NCBI RefSeq assembly: GCF_003129965.1
Contig: NZ_NRCJ01000007.1
Location: 1-64,000 of the forward strand
Reading direction: 5' to 3'
DNA: 64,000 bases
From: Aggregatibacter kilianii
GTDB lineage: Bacteria > Pseudomonadota > Gammaproteobacteria > Enterobacterales > Pasteurellaceae
Positions 29,406 to 38,130 of the stretch are shown here, piece after piece; the first letter of the stretch is position 1; the number at the start of each line of letters is the position of its first letter. The translations under genes and the position numbers were made by a program. The notes beneath the pieces are model-generated. The model was not told where the DNA came from. It ran no database searches and saw only the letters and a list, made by a program, of their open reading frames with translations.

Positions 29406-30593
29406 ATGAAAAAATCGTTTTTACTGTTACCGATCAGTATCGCCGTTTTAGCGGCTTGTACTTCCAACACACCGGCACCGGTGGAAAACGCCGACGGCAC
29501 GTTATCACCGGGAATCATGCAACCGGTGGACGGTTCGACCGATAGCGGCAATGCCACTTGGGAACCGCAAATCCAACAAGGCAACGTACCCGCTTCCATG
29601 AACGGACCAATCGGTCAGGCAAACACGCAGGCAACCGGTGCGCAATCCACACCGCAGCCGAATTTCCAACCGACCTATCAACAACCTGCGCCGCAACAAC
29701 CGGTTCAGCAAACCCAACCTGTTGCACAGCCTAGTCCGCAACAATCCTCGCAGGATTTTACGATTCCGCGCAATCCGACCACCAACGCGCCGGATTACAG
29801 CCAAATCAATAAAGGTTTCTACAAAGGCGAAAACTACACCGTACGCAAAGGCGACACCATGTTCCTCATCGCCTACATTTCCGGTTTGGACGTGAAAGAA
29901 TTAGCGGCGTTAAATAACATGAGCGAGCCTTACAGCCTAAGTGTGGGACAAACCTTAAAAGTCAGCCGTGGCACAGCGGCGGCGGCACAAGCGGCACCGC
30001 AAATGCAACCGACCGTGACACCGCCTGCCACCCCAGCCGGGGAACCGACGGTAACTTATACCCCGGGCGCAAACGGCACACAATATGGCTCTGACGGCAC
30101 CATTACCGGCCCGATTAAAGCCGGTTCAGGCACCACACCGCCGGCGGGCAATCAACCAATCACTCAAGTGCAAACCACTGCACCACAACCGACCCAAGCG
30201 GATACCGCCCCTGCCGTGTCTAACGTAGCTTGGCGCTGGCCGACCAACGGCAACGTGATCCAAGGCTTCTCCAATGCCGACGGCGGTAATAAAGGTATCG
30301 ACATCAGCGGCTCACGCGGACAAGCGGTTAACGCCGCCGCCGCAGGTCGTGTGGTATATGCGGGCAACGCGTTACGCGGCTACGGCAACCTGATCATCAT
30401 CAAACATAACGATGACTTCCTCAGCGCCTACGCCCACAACGACAGCATCTTGGTGAAAGACCAACAAGAAATCAAAGCCGGTCAACAAATCGCCAAAATG
30501 GGGAGCACCGGCACCAACGGCGTAAAACTGCACTTTGAAATCCGTTACAAAGGCAAATCCGCCGATCCGCTACGTTATTTACCACGTCGTTAA
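29406..30593 (+). CDS. nlpD: NlpD/LppB amidase-activator lipoprotein
   Basis: NlpD is an outer-membrane lipoprotein that activates the AmiC amidase at the septum. The 395-residue protein has the lipobox LAAC (lipidated Cys18), a Gln/Pro-rich linker, a LysM domain (NYTVRKGDTMFLIAYISGLD, about residues 142-190) and a C-terminal M23 (LytM) domain. The catalytic histidines are replaced (NKGIDI and KLHFEI instead of HKGxD and HLHFE), so it is a non-enzymatic activator as in E. coli. The rpoS gene that usually follows is absent; a MerR cassette and selC follow. Confidence 0.94.
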   Translation: MKKSFLLLPISIAVLAACTSNTPAPVENADGTLSPGIMQPVDGSTDSGNATWEPQIQQGNVPASMNGPIGQANTQATGAQSTPQPNFQPTYQQPAPQQPVQQTQPVAQPSPQQSSQDFTIPRNPTTNAPDYSQINKGFYKGENYTVRKGDTMFLIAYISGLDVKELAALNNMSEPYSLSVGQTLKVSRGTAAAAQAAPQMQPTVTPPATPAGEPTVTYTPGANGTQYGSDGTITGPIKAGSGTTPPAGNQPITQVQTTAPQPTQADTAPAVSNVAWRWPTNGNVIQGFSNADGGNKGIDISGSRGQAVNAAAAGRVVYAGNALRGYGNLIIIKHNDDFLSAYAHNDSILVKDQQEIKAGQQIAKMGSTGTNGVKLHFEIRYKGKSADPLRYLPRR

Positions 30594-30660
30594 TCGGTTC
30601 TCGGTAAACCATAAAAAAGTGCGGTCAGAAATTTAAGTGTTTTTCTGACCGCACTTTTTA
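30581..30660. repeat. Direct repeat copy A (nlpD end plus terminator)
   Basis: This 80-nt segment starts in the last codons of nlpD (ACCACGTCGTTAA) and includes its terminator. It recurs at 32124-32203. The last roughly 55 nt of the two copies are identical; the first 31 nt differ at five positions. Confidence 0.88.
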
Positions 30661-30662
30661 AA
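30613..30662. terminator. Paired-uptake-signal terminator after nlpD
   Basis: AAAAAAGTGCGGTCAGAAA pairs with TTTCTGACCGCACTTTTT around a short loop. The stem includes two inverted uptake signals and works for nlpD (+) and the EthD gene (-). Confidence 0.9.
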
Positions 30663-31017
30663 TTATTCGCTCCTCTTCACCCAGCCACATCACGGAACGT
30701 GCCAAATCCACAAAGCGTTTTTCATCTTCACGCAAAATTGCCAACGCATATTTGCCCGCTTCGGTCTCTCTCGCCCGCACAAAGTCTTCTTTACTGTCAT
30801 ACCACAACTCACCCATGGCATCAAAAGTAAAGGGCAACGTTGCTCGCTGAGTATCAAGTTGATGAACGTCGGTTAACGGAAAAGTTTTAGCGTAACGCCG
30901 AATATTCAACACGTCCTTAAAATCTTCCACTTTTTGCGAATGCGCCGCCCACAAGGCCTGAAATTCCGCAGTTGAAAGAGACGCTTTCTTGATGACGAAC
31001 ATGATGATTTTAAACAT
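30658..31017 (-). CDS. EthD-like dimeric alpha/beta-barrel protein
   Basis: The 119-residue protein starts MFKIIMFVIKKASLSTAEFQALWAAHS and has the conserved region FTFDAMGELWYDSKEDFVRA, typical of the EthD/dimeric alpha-beta barrel group. Members include ether-degradation accessory proteins and small oxygenases. The start at 31017 is chosen for its strong GGAGGAATT site; an ATG at 31044 would overlap the preceding gene. It lies 14 nt downstream of the alpha/beta hydrolase and is translated with it. The substrate is unknown. Confidence 0.78.
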   Translation of the reverse strand: MFKIIMFVIKKASLSTAEFQALWAAHSQKVEDFKDVLNIRRYAKTFPLTDVHQLDTQRATLPFTFDAMGELWYDSKEDFVRARETEAGKYALAILREDEKRFVDLARSVMWLGEEERII

Positions 31018-31031
31018 AATTCCTCCTAACC

Positions 31032-31691
31032 TTATGTCAAACATTGTTCAACCGCCGTCCATACCGGAGGCAATGCGGTAAATCCGTCGCTCGCCAAGAA
31101 ATGACCGCCGTTTTTCACTTCAATAATCCGGGCATGCAATTGCTCGGCTAAGAAATAACTTGCAGCGGGCGCAACAATAGGATCATTTTGGCTAATCAGG
31201 CAATAAATACGCCGGCTCATGGTGCGAATAGCAGCAAAATCAATTGCAGTACGATCAACGTAAGCATCAACATTAAACTCATTAATCTGTGCCAAGCTGG
31301 GAACTCGGGCGCCGAAGCCGGCAACCAGAATAATCCCACCGACCCGCTTCGGCGCCGTTGCGGTCAGGTAATGCAATAAACTGATGGTGCCCAAACTATG
31401 CGCGACGAAAATACAATGCTCATCCGGCATACCGATATAATCACGCAGGGTTTTCTGCCAACGTTCAAAATCGGGATGTTCGCTGTCGGGTAAAGGAATC
31501 GAAACCGCCGTAACGCCTGATTCGGTTAACTGCTGTTGTAGCCAAGGAAACCAATGATCGCGCAGCGTCGCGCCATAGCCGTGAATAATGAAAACTTTCG
31601 AATGTTTATTCACCGCGAGTGCGCCACGGTTCGGCAGCATACTCGTCAAACCTAAGCCGATACTCAAATGGCAAAATTGTCGTCTGTTCAT
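31032..31691 (-). CDS. Exported RBBP9/YdeN-type serine hydrolase
   Basis: The 219-residue alpha/beta hydrolase has the FIIHGYGATLRDHWFPWLQ start of the YdeN/RBBP9 family. The nucleophile elbow AHSLGT replaces the usual GxSxG, as is normal in that family. The catalytic Asp is probably in SQNDPIVAP and the His in NGGHFLASDGF. An N-terminal extension, MNRRQFCHLSIGLGLTSML, contains a twin arginine and hydrophobic stretch, suggesting Tat or Sec export. It is divergent from a MerR regulator whose operator overlaps its promoter. Confidence 0.82.
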   Translation of the reverse strand: MNRRQFCHLSIGLGLTSMLPNRGALAVNKHSKVFIIHGYGATLRDHWFPWLQQQLTESGVTAVSIPLPDSEHPDFERWQKTLRDYIGMPDEHCIFVAHSLGTISLLHYLTATAPKRVGGIILVAGFGARVPSLAQINEFNVDAYVDRTAIDFAAIRTMSRRIYCLISQNDPIVAPAASYFLAEQLHARIIEVKNGGHFLASDGFTALPPVWTAVEQCLT

Positions 31692-31722
31692 AAAATCTCC
31701 TTATTCATTTCAACGCCGCTAT

Positions 31723-31753
31723 ACTATAAACTGTGACACAATGTCAGAGTCAA
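31723..31753 (-). promoter_or_regulatory. MerR-type promoter and operator
   Basis: On the minus strand TTGACT (-35, 31748-31753) and TATAGT (-10, 31723-31728) are separated by 19 bp. That over-long spacer is the hallmark of MerR-activated promoters. The spacer holds the dyad TGACATTGTGTCA (31734-31746). It drives the hydrolase/EthD pair and lies directly upstream of the divergent merR-family gene. Confidence 0.8.
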
Positions 31754-31764
31754 TGAGGCAACAA

Positions 31765-32112
31765 ATGAAAATCGGAGAATTCGCCAAAGCTTGCGAGAGC
31801 AGCGTACGCATGATTCGTTTTTACGAAAAACTGAATCTGCTCACGCCATTGCGCAACGAAAACGGTTACCGCTGTTATCAAGAACAAGACGTCGGTTATG
31901 TTAAGAAAGTCATCATGCTGAATCATGCCGGTTTGGCGTTAAAAGACATTGCACTACTACGCACTTGTCTGAACGACGAACCGCAAAATTTCTGTGATGT
32001 ATTACGCGGCAAACTACAGGATAGATTAGAGAATATTCAACAACAAATCGAAACGCTGAATCAATCCGACGCACTGATCCGACGTTTGCTGGCGATGGAA
32101 AAGGGGAAGTGA
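31765..32112 (+). CDS. MerR-family transcriptional regulator
   Basis: The 115-residue protein begins MKIGEFAKACESSVRMIRFY, the winged-helix DNA-binding domain of MerR proteins, followed by EKLNLLTPLRNENGYRCY and a C-terminal dimerisation coiled coil. It has only two cysteines (Cys10 and Cys62 region), and the spacing does not match the metal-sensing subfamilies, so an organic inducer is likely. The start at 31765 is chosen after TGAGGCA; ATGs at 31741 and 31753 would add a few residues. It is adjacent and divergent to the hydrolase/EthD operon it probably controls. Confidence 0.88.
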   Translation: MKIGEFAKACESSVRMIRFYEKLNLLTPLRNENGYRCYQEQDVGYVKKVIMLNHAGLALKDIALLRTCLNDEPQNFCDVLRGKLQDRLENIQQQIETLNQSDALIRRLLAMEKGK

Positions 32113-32123
32113 CCATATTTATT

Positions 32124-32203
32124 ACCGCGTCGTGAATCGGCTCACGATAAACCATAAAAAAGTGCGGTCAGAAATTTAAGTGTTTTTCTGACCGCACTTT
32201 TTT
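32124..32203. repeat. Direct repeat copy B (remnant of nlpD end plus terminator)
   Basis: This copy matches 30581-30660. It includes a remnant of the last nlpD codons (ACCGCGTCGTGAATCGG, stop mutated) and an identical paired-uptake-signal terminator. Between copies A and B lies the EthD-hydrolase-MerR cassette. Copy B also serves as a terminator between the merR-family gene and selC. Confidence 0.85.
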
Positions 32204-32209
32204 TATTGG

Positions 32210-32304
32210 TGGCGGAAGATCGTAGGAGTTGAACCTACCCGAGACTGCTGGCAGCCTCAACAGGATTTGAAGTCCTGCCGCCTCACCGGAAACGACGATC
32301 TTCC
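32210..32304 (-). tRNA. selC: tRNA-Sec(TCA)
   Basis: A 95-nt tRNA on the minus strand with the long acceptor stem GGAAGATC.../...GATCTTCC, anticodon TCA in GGACTTCAAATCC and a long variable arm typical of selenocysteine tRNA. CCA is encoded. Its presence implies that this organism makes selenoproteins. Confidence 0.95.
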
Positions 32305-32378
32305 TTTGGGAAATTGATGCGAACTTTAGCGCAAAAGTCGGGGTGATTCAAGTGAGGCGGCAAAATAATCGCTTCATT

Positions 32379-33851
32379 TTAGACGGAATATTGCGTTTTC
32401 AGATGCTCGCGATAACGTTGATAAACCTGTTTATATTGGGCGACATTTTCTGCAATAGGTGCGGTGCGTGTCGCTTCGTTTAAGTGCACAAAGGTTTGGC
32501 AAAGTTCCGCCAGCGAAGCCTGTTTATCAGCCCACATGGCTTGAATGGCGGCGCCTAACGCGGCGGCTTCCTCTTCCACCAAACACACCACGTTGACGTT
32601 CATGATATCGGCGATCATCTGCCGCCAAACGGCACTTTTCGCGCCGCCGCCAATGAGGCGGATTTCCGTGGTAGCCAAGCCCGCCTGTTCGAATAAATCC
32701 AAGCCGTAGCACAAGGTGAAACTGGCGCTTTCCATCATGGCGCGGGACAAATTGGCTCGGCTGAAATTACCGGCATCCAAGCCGAGGATTGCCGCTTTGC
32801 TGTTCGGCAATGCAGGCACCCGTTCGCCGTTGAAGAACGGCAGAATAATCACGCCGTCGGCGCCGATAGCCGCCTGTTGTACCAACTCATTGAATTCGCT
32901 TACATTAATATTCAGCAGTTGCATAAGGTTTTTGTTGGCGGAAGTCACGTTCATGGTGCACACCAACGGCAACCAGCCGCCGGAGCTGGAACAAAAATCG
33001 GCAATCATCGGCGGCAAATCGGACAACGGTTGATCGCTGTACGCATACAACGTGCCCGAGGTGCCCAAGCTCATGGTGACGATACCCTGTTGAATATTGC
33101 CGGTGCCGATAGCACCCATCATGTTATCACCGCCGCCGCTTGCCACTATCACGTTATCCGCCAAGCCTAGTTGCTGCGCGACATCCGTTTTCACGGTGCC
33201 GATAATCTGATCGGATGCGACTAAGTGCGGTAGATTTTTCAGGTGTTTTTCCGGCGCGATGAGATGCAAGATCTCCTCATCCCAGCAACGCCGCACCACG
33301 TCAAAATAGCCGGTACCGGAGGCGTCGCCGTATTCGGTGCAGAAATTGCCGGTGAGCCAATAATTCAGGTAATCATGGGGCAAACAGATTTTGTCGATTT
33401 GACGATAAATTTCCGGTTGATGTTTACGCAACCAGAGAATTTTGGAGGCGGTGTAGCCCGTTTGGCAGACAATGCCGAGGCGTTCAAAACAGGCCTGTTC
33501 GCCGCCTAATAAGGCTAAAATCTCCGTATTTTCGGCGGCGGTTTCCGTGTCGCACCAAAGTTTGGCGTTGTATAACGGCTGATCGTTTTTATCTAACACT
33601 ACCAAACCGTGCTGCTGCCCGGAAATGCCGATGCCACGAATCAAGTGCGGTTGAATTCCGGCATGTTTTACGGCGTCGGCAAAGGCGCTTTTAAACGCCG
33701 TAATCCACCAGTCGGGCGCCTGCTCCCGCCGCCCGTCGGAGTTTTCGATGAGTTCGTGGGCGGCATAACCGCTACCCAACACCTTATGTTGTCGGCTATC
33801 GACCACGATAACCTTTGTGCCTTGCGTGCCGCAATCCACGCCAATGTACAT
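32379..33851 (-). CDS. xylB: Xylulokinase
   Basis: XylB phosphorylates D-xylulose to xylulose 5-phosphate. The 490-residue FGGY kinase has the N-terminal phosphate loop MYIGVDCGTQGTKVIVVD, ISGQQHGLVVLD, the FGGY signature region ending in LSRAMMESASFTLCYGLD, and IRLIGGGAKSAVWRQMIADI at the C-terminus. It lies downstream of xylA on the same strand with a hairpin-rich spacer between them. Confidence 0.96.
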   Translation of the reverse strand: MYIGVDCGTQGTKVIVVDSRQHKVLGSGYAAHELIENSDGRREQAPDWWITAFKSAFADAVKHAGIQPHLIRGIGISGQQHGLVVLDKNDQPLYNAKLWCDTETAAENTEILALLGGEQACFERLGIVCQTGYTASKILWLRKHQPEIYRQIDKICLPHDYLNYWLTGNFCTEYGDASGTGYFDVVRRCWDEEILHLIAPEKHLKNLPHLVASDQIIGTVKTDVAQQLGLADNVIVASGGGDNMMGAIGTGNIQQGIVTMSLGTSGTLYAYSDQPLSDLPPMIADFCSSSGGWLPLVCTMNVTSANKNLMQLLNINVSEFNELVQQAAIGADGVIILPFFNGERVPALPNSKAAILGLDAGNFSRANLSRAMMESASFTLCYGLDLFEQAGLATTEIRLIGGGAKSAVWRQMIADIMNVNVVCLVEEEAAALGAAIQAMWADKQASLAELCQTFVHLNEATRTAPIAENVAQYKQVYQRYREHLKTQYSV

Positions 33852-33879
33852 AAGTCCTCCTTAATAAAAAACACCTGAC

Positions 33880-33951
33880 AAAAAGCAACGCTTTTTGAAC
33901 GTTGGCTTTGCCAACGGCTCCGAAGGAGCGAGTAAATCTTCAGGATTTACG
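33880..33951. repeat. Four consecutive small stem-loops between xylA and xylB
   Basis: AAAAAGCAACGCTTTTT, CGTTGGCTTTGCCAACG, GCTCCGAAGGAGC and GTAAATCTTCAGGATTTAC follow one another with almost no gaps. No ORF of interest uses them. They could set the relative levels of xylA and xylB by slowing decay from the 3' side of xylA. Confidence 0.7.
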
Positions 33952-33979
33952 AGTAATAAAACGACCGCACTTTTTCCGA

Positions 33980-35299
33980 TTAACGATAAAGGTAACCGTT
34001 CACCAGGTTTTCCAGATATTCCTGTTTGCCGGATACCGGTTGCGGATTCAACCCTTGTTGTTCAACCGCTTGAGCGAGTTGTTCCAGCGAAGCCTTGCCC
34101 TGCAAAATTTGCTGACCGAGGGATTGTTGCCAGCCGGCATAGCGTGCATCAAGTAGTTTTTGCAGACGTTGTTCTTCCAGCATTTGCGCAGCGCGTTTGA
34201 GGGATAACGCCAGCACGTCGATGGCGCCAATGTGGGCGTAGAACAAATCATACGGATCGGTGCTTTGACGACGGATTTTCGCATCGAAATTGAAACCGCC
34301 GGTGGTGAAGCCGCCGTTTTTCAGGATTTCATACATCACTAACGTGTTTTCTTCCACGCTGTTCGGGAATTGGTCGGTGTCCCAGCCGGATTGCGGATCG
34401 CCGCGGTTAGCGTCGATAGAACCGAAAATATCCAACGCAAACGCCGTCGCCACTTCATGTTGGAAAGTATGCCCCGCCAAAGTAGCGTGATTGGCTTCGA
34501 TATTCACTTTAATTTCATTTTCCAGACCGAATTGTTTCAAGAAACCGTAAACCGTCGCCACGTCGTAATCATATTGATGTTTCGTCGGTTCTTGCGGTTT
34601 CGGTTCGATTAACAGCGTGCCGTTAAAGCCGATTTTATGTTTGTGTTCCACCACCAACTGCATGAAGCGTCCGATTTGTTCGCGCTCACGTTTTAGATCC
34701 GTATTGAGCAGGGTTTCGTAGCCTTCGCGCCCGCCCCACAACACATAATTTTCGCCGCCCAATCGTTTAGTGGCATTCATGGCGTGATACACCTGGGTTG
34801 CCGCCCAGGCAAACACTTCCGGGTTCGGGTTAGTGGAGGCGCCGGACATATAACGCGGGTTGCTGAAACAGTTTGCCGTGCCCCACAACAATTTCACGCC
34901 GGTTTCCGCCTGTTTACGTTCCAGAATATCGACGATAGCGCCGAAATTATGAATGTAATCTTGAATGGAATTGCCTTCCGGCGCCACATCCACATCGTGG
35001 AAACAATAATAAGGCACGCCTAACTTGGTGAAAAATTCAAAGGCGATATCCGCTTTTTGTTTAGCCGCTTCTAATGTACCGGCATTTTTCTGCCAACTGC
35101 GATCCAGCGACCCCAAACCGAACATATCCGTGCCGTTCCAACAAAAGGTATGCCAATAGCACACCGCCAAGCGCAAATGCTCCGCCATGGTTTTACCGAG
35201 AATCACCTGATTGGCATCATAGTGTTTATACGCAAACGGATTGGTTGAATCAGGGCCTTCGTAGCGAATTTTGTCAATGTTGTCGAAGTAGTTTGTCAT
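33980..35299 (-). CDS. xylA: Xylose isomerase
   Basis: XylA converts D-xylose to D-xylulose. The 439-residue class II enzyme (E. coli 440) has [15 protein letters not shown] start ([16 protein letters not shown]), [34 protein letters not shown] with metal-ligand Glu, [14 protein letters not shown] and [17 protein letters not shown]. The start at 35299 follows GGAGGC. It is divergent from xylF, with a CRP site in the shared control region. Confidence 0.97.
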   Translation of the reverse strand: MTNYFDNIDKIRYEGPDSTNPFAYKHYDANQVILGKTMAEHLRLAVCYWHTFCWNGTDMFGLGSLDRSWQKNAGTLEAAKQKADIAFEFFTKLGVPYYCFHDVDVAPEGNSIQDYIHNFGAIVDILERKQAETGVKLLWGTANCFSNPRYMSGASTNPNPEVFAWAATQVYHAMNATKRLGGENYVLWGGREGYETLLNTDLKREREQIGRFMQLVVEHKHKIGFNGTLLIEPKPQEPTKHQYDYDVATVYGFLKQFGLENEIKVNIEANHATLAGHTFQHEVATAFALDIFGSIDANRGDPQSGWDTDQFPNSVEENTLVMYEILKNGGFTTGGFNFDAKIRRQSTDPYDLFYAHIGAIDVLALSLKRAAQMLEEQRLQKLLDARYAGWQQSLGQQILQGKASLEQLAQAVEQQGLNPQPVSGKQEYLENLVNGYLYR

Positions 35300-35395
35300 C
35301 GTAGCCTCCAAGTGCGGGTTAATTTTTTCCTATTTTTGATAAAAGCCCTTCGGCGATCAATTACGTTATTTCGCATTGGTGTTCAGATTATTGTT

Positions 35396-35417
35396 TATTG
35401 TGGACTGGGTCACAAAA
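35396..35417. promoter_or_regulatory. CRP site between xylA and xylF
   Basis: TGTGG-ACTGGG-TCACA (35399-35414) matches the TGTGA-N6-TCACA consensus at nine of ten arm positions. It lies in the 258-bp divergent control region of xylA and xylF, consistent with catabolite control. XylR operators are expected nearby but were not assigned. Confidence 0.8.
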
Positions 35418-35557
35418 GAGAAAAAACGTAATAGCGTCGGAAGATCTGATAATTGCTTTCCGCTGAAACGGAGTGATAAAACTACGTTCAGAGTAATCTG
35501 AGTCGCTTCTCTAACATCATTTCAACTCATTCATTAATCACTATTTGAGGTGTCATT

Positions 35558-36556
35558 ATGAAAATCAAATTTGCTTTATTCTCTCTTGTGACCGCACTTG
35601 CATTATGTAGCACGTCAGCCTTTGCCAAAGACTTAAAGATCGGTATGTCCATTGACGATTTGCGTTTGGAAAGATGGCAAAAAGACAGCAGTATTTTCGT
35701 TAAAAAAGCCGAAGCGCTTGGCGCAAAAGTGTATGTGCAATCCGCCAACGGCGATGATTCGGCACAAATCGCACAAATTGAAAACATGATTAACAAAGAT
35801 ATTGACGTGTTGGTGATTATCCCCCACAACGGTGAAGTATTAAGTAATGTGATTGCCGAAGCGAAAAAAGAAGGCATTAAAGTATTGGCATATGACCGCT
35901 TAATTAATAATGCGGATTTAGATTTCTATGTGTCTTTTGATAATGAAAAAGTCGGTGAGTTACAAGCGCAAAGTATTATTGAGAAAAAACCGGAAGGTCG
36001 CTATTTCTTAATGGGCGGTTCGCCGGTAGATAACAATGCGAAATTATTCCGCAAAGGTCAGATGAAAGTATTACAACCGTTAATTGATAGTGGAAAAATT
36101 AAAGTCGTGGGTGATCAATGGGTAGATTCCTGGTTGCCGGAAAAAGCCTTACAAATTATGGAAAATGCCTTAACCGCCAACAAAAATAATATTGATGCCG
36201 TTGTTGCCTCCAATGATGCTACCGCCGGTGGTGCCATTCAAGCACTTTCCGCCCAAGGGTTATCCGGCAAAGTGGCAATTTCCGGTCAGGATGCAGACTT
36301 AGCGGCAATTAAACGCATTGTGGAAGGTACGCAAACCATGACCGTGTATAAACCGATCACATTATTAGCAGATAAAGCGGCGGAAATTTCTGTTGCCCTG
36401 GCTAAAGATGAAAAACCGCAATCCAATGCGGAATTAAATAACGGTTTGAAAAATGTGCCGTCTTATCTTCTTGAACCTATTGTCGTGGATAAAAACAACA
36501 TTGAAGCCACCATCATTAAAGACGGTTTCCATTCGAAAGATAGCATTTATAAATAA
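35558..36556 (+). CDS. xylF: D-xylose ABC transporter, periplasmic binding protein
   Basis: XylF captures D-xylose in the periplasm for XylGH. The 332-residue protein has a signal peptide ending in [12 protein letters not shown] and the two-lobed sugar-binding fold: [49 protein letters not shown] and [21 protein letters not shown]. The signal peptide contains an uptake signal read as VTAL. It is the first gene of xylFGH. Confidence 0.96.
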   Translation: MKIKFALFSLVTALALCSTSAFAKDLKIGMSIDDLRLERWQKDSSIFVKKAEALGAKVYVQSANGDDSAQIAQIENMINKDIDVLVIIPHNGEVLSNVIAEAKKEGIKVLAYDRLINNADLDFYVSFDNEKVGELQAQSIIEKKPEGRYFLMGGSPVDNNAKLFRKGQMKVLQPLIDSGKIKVVGDQWVDSWLPEKALQIMENALTANKNNIDAVVASNDATAGGAIQALSAQGLSGKVAISGQDADLAAIKRIVEGTQTMTVYKPITLLADKAAEISVALAKDEKPQSNAELNNGLKNVPSYLLEPIVVDKNNIEATIIKDGFHSKDSIYK

Positions 36557-36615
36557 CGCGACAGGGAGGCTTATGCCTCCCGAATTCTAATAGCACATCA
36601 CAAAAGGTTTCCATT

Positions 36616-38127
36616 ATGGCTCTATTAGAAATGAAAAACATCACCAAGAAATTCGGCGATGTGGTGGCATTAAACAACATCTCGATTTCGTTGGAAAAAG
36701 CGGAGATTCTGTCTTTATGCGGTGAAAACGGCTCCGGTAAATCCACCTTAATGAAAGTGTTGTGCGGGATTTATCCATTCGGCGATTACGAGGGTGACAT
36801 TTACTTCAGTGATGAAAAAATCGTTGCCAAAAACATTAAAGACACCGAAGAAAAGGGCATTTCCATCATTCACCAGGAACTCACCCTAGTGAAAAATATG
36901 TCCATTTTGGAGAATATGTTTTTAGGAAATGAAATCACCAAAAATGGCATTACCGACGACAATGAAATGTACTTGCGCTGTAAAAAATTGCTAGAACAAG
37001 TACAACTGGATATTGACCCGCATACCAAAGTCGGCGAGTTGGGTTTAGGGCAACAACAACTCGTTGAAATCGCCAAAGCCTTAAATAAACAGGTACGTTT
37101 ACTGATTCTAGACGAACCCACCGCATCACTAACAGAAAAAGAAACGGCAATTTTATTAAATCTGGTAAAAGATTTACGTGCTCATAATATTGCCTGTATT
37201 TACATCTCTCATAAACTCAACGAAGTTAAAGAAATTTCCGACAAAATCTGTGTTATTCGCGACGGCGAGCATATCGGTACCCGCGATGCGAAAACCATGA
37301 CGGAAGACGACATCATCACGATGATGGTAGGGCGTGAAATTACCTCTTTATATCCTCATGAAGAGCACAACATCGGCGAAGAAATCCTACGTGTGGAAAA
37401 CATTAACGCCTGGCACCCGATTAATACCCACATCAAACGGGTAAATAACGCCTCTTTCACTTTACACAAAGGTGAAATTTTAGGCGTTGCCGGCTTAGTG
37501 GGTTCCGGGCGAACCGAAATGGTGCAATGTATTTTCGGTTCTTACCAAGGCAAGCATGAAGGCGATATTTTTATAAATAACCAAAAAATAAAAATTCGTG
37601 ATTGCGGTGAAGCTATCAAACATAGCATTGTCATGGTGCCGGAAGATCGTAAAAAACACGGTATCGTTGCCATTATGGGTGTAGGGAAAAACATCACGCT
37701 GCCGTCACTGCGCAATTATTGTTTCGGTAAACAGGTCATCAATGAAGCCTTGGAAGAAACGGTCATTAATCAGGCAATCACCCAATTAAAAGTCAAAACC
37801 TCTTCACCGCACTTAGCTATCGGACGCTTAAGCGGCGGTAATCAGCAAAAAGCCATTTTAGCCAAATCCCTCTTGCTCAAACCGCAGATTCTGATTTTAG
37901 ATGAGCCGACGCGCGGCATTGATGTGGGCGCCAAATATGAAATCTACAAACTCATTAATCAACTGGCGCAAGAAGGTATTGCAATTATCGTTATCTCTTC
38001 CGAATTACCGGAAGTTCTTGGTATCAGTGATCGGGTCTTGGTCATGCACCAAGGGCAAATTAAAGCGAATTTAATCAACGATAATTTAACGCAGGAACAA
38101 GTTATGGAAGCGGCGCTTAAGGAGTAA
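36616..38127 (+). CDS. xylG: D-xylose ABC transporter, ATP-binding protein
   Basis: XylG is a 503-residue double ATPase that powers D-xylose uptake. Domain 1 has Walker [10 protein letters not shown] and Walker [12 protein letters not shown]. Domain 2 has the degenerate Walker [10 protein letters not shown], the signature [12 protein letters not shown] and Walker [16 protein letters not shown]. This two-domain design is typical of CUT2 sugar transporters. It follows xylF by 59 nt and precedes xylH by 3 nt. Confidence 0.96.
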   Translation: MALLEMKNITKKFGDVVALNNISISLEKAEILSLCGENGSGKSTLMKVLCGIYPFGDYEGDIYFSDEKIVAKNIKDTEEKGISIIHQELTLVKNMSILENMFLGNEITKNGITDDNEMYLRCKKLLEQVQLDIDPHTKVGELGLGQQQLVEIAKALNKQVRLLILDEPTASLTEKETAILLNLVKDLRAHNIACIYISHKLNEVKEISDKICVIRDGEHIGTRDAKTMTEDDIITMMVGREITSLYPHEEHNIGEEILRVENINAWHPINTHIKRVNNASFTLHKGEILGVAGLVGSGRTEMVQCIFGSYQGKHEGDIFINNQKIKIRDCGEAIKHSIVMVPEDRKKHGIVAIMGVGKNITLPSLRNYCFGKQVINEALEETVINQAITQLKVKTSSPHLAIGRLSGGNQQKAILAKSLLLKPQILILDEPTRGIDVGAKYEIYKLINQLAQEGIAIIVISSELPEVLGISDRVLVMHQGQIKANLINDNLTQEQVMEAALKE

Positions 38128-38130
38128 TCT

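Noticed and set aside
30320..30328. ACAAGCGGT in nlpD as an Actinobacillus-type uptake signal
   Set aside because: It is inside a conserved protein segment (GQAVN), is single, and has no paired arm, so chance is sufficient.
32210..32304. selC as the attachment site of the neighbouring cassette
   Set aside because: The duplicated segment is the nlpD end and terminator, not tRNA sequence, and no integrase gene is present. The nearness to selC may be chance.
33895..34200. A 101-codon frame at the xylA/xylB junction
   Set aside because: It runs through the stem-loop cluster and the end of xylA on the opposite strand, with no codon or domain support.
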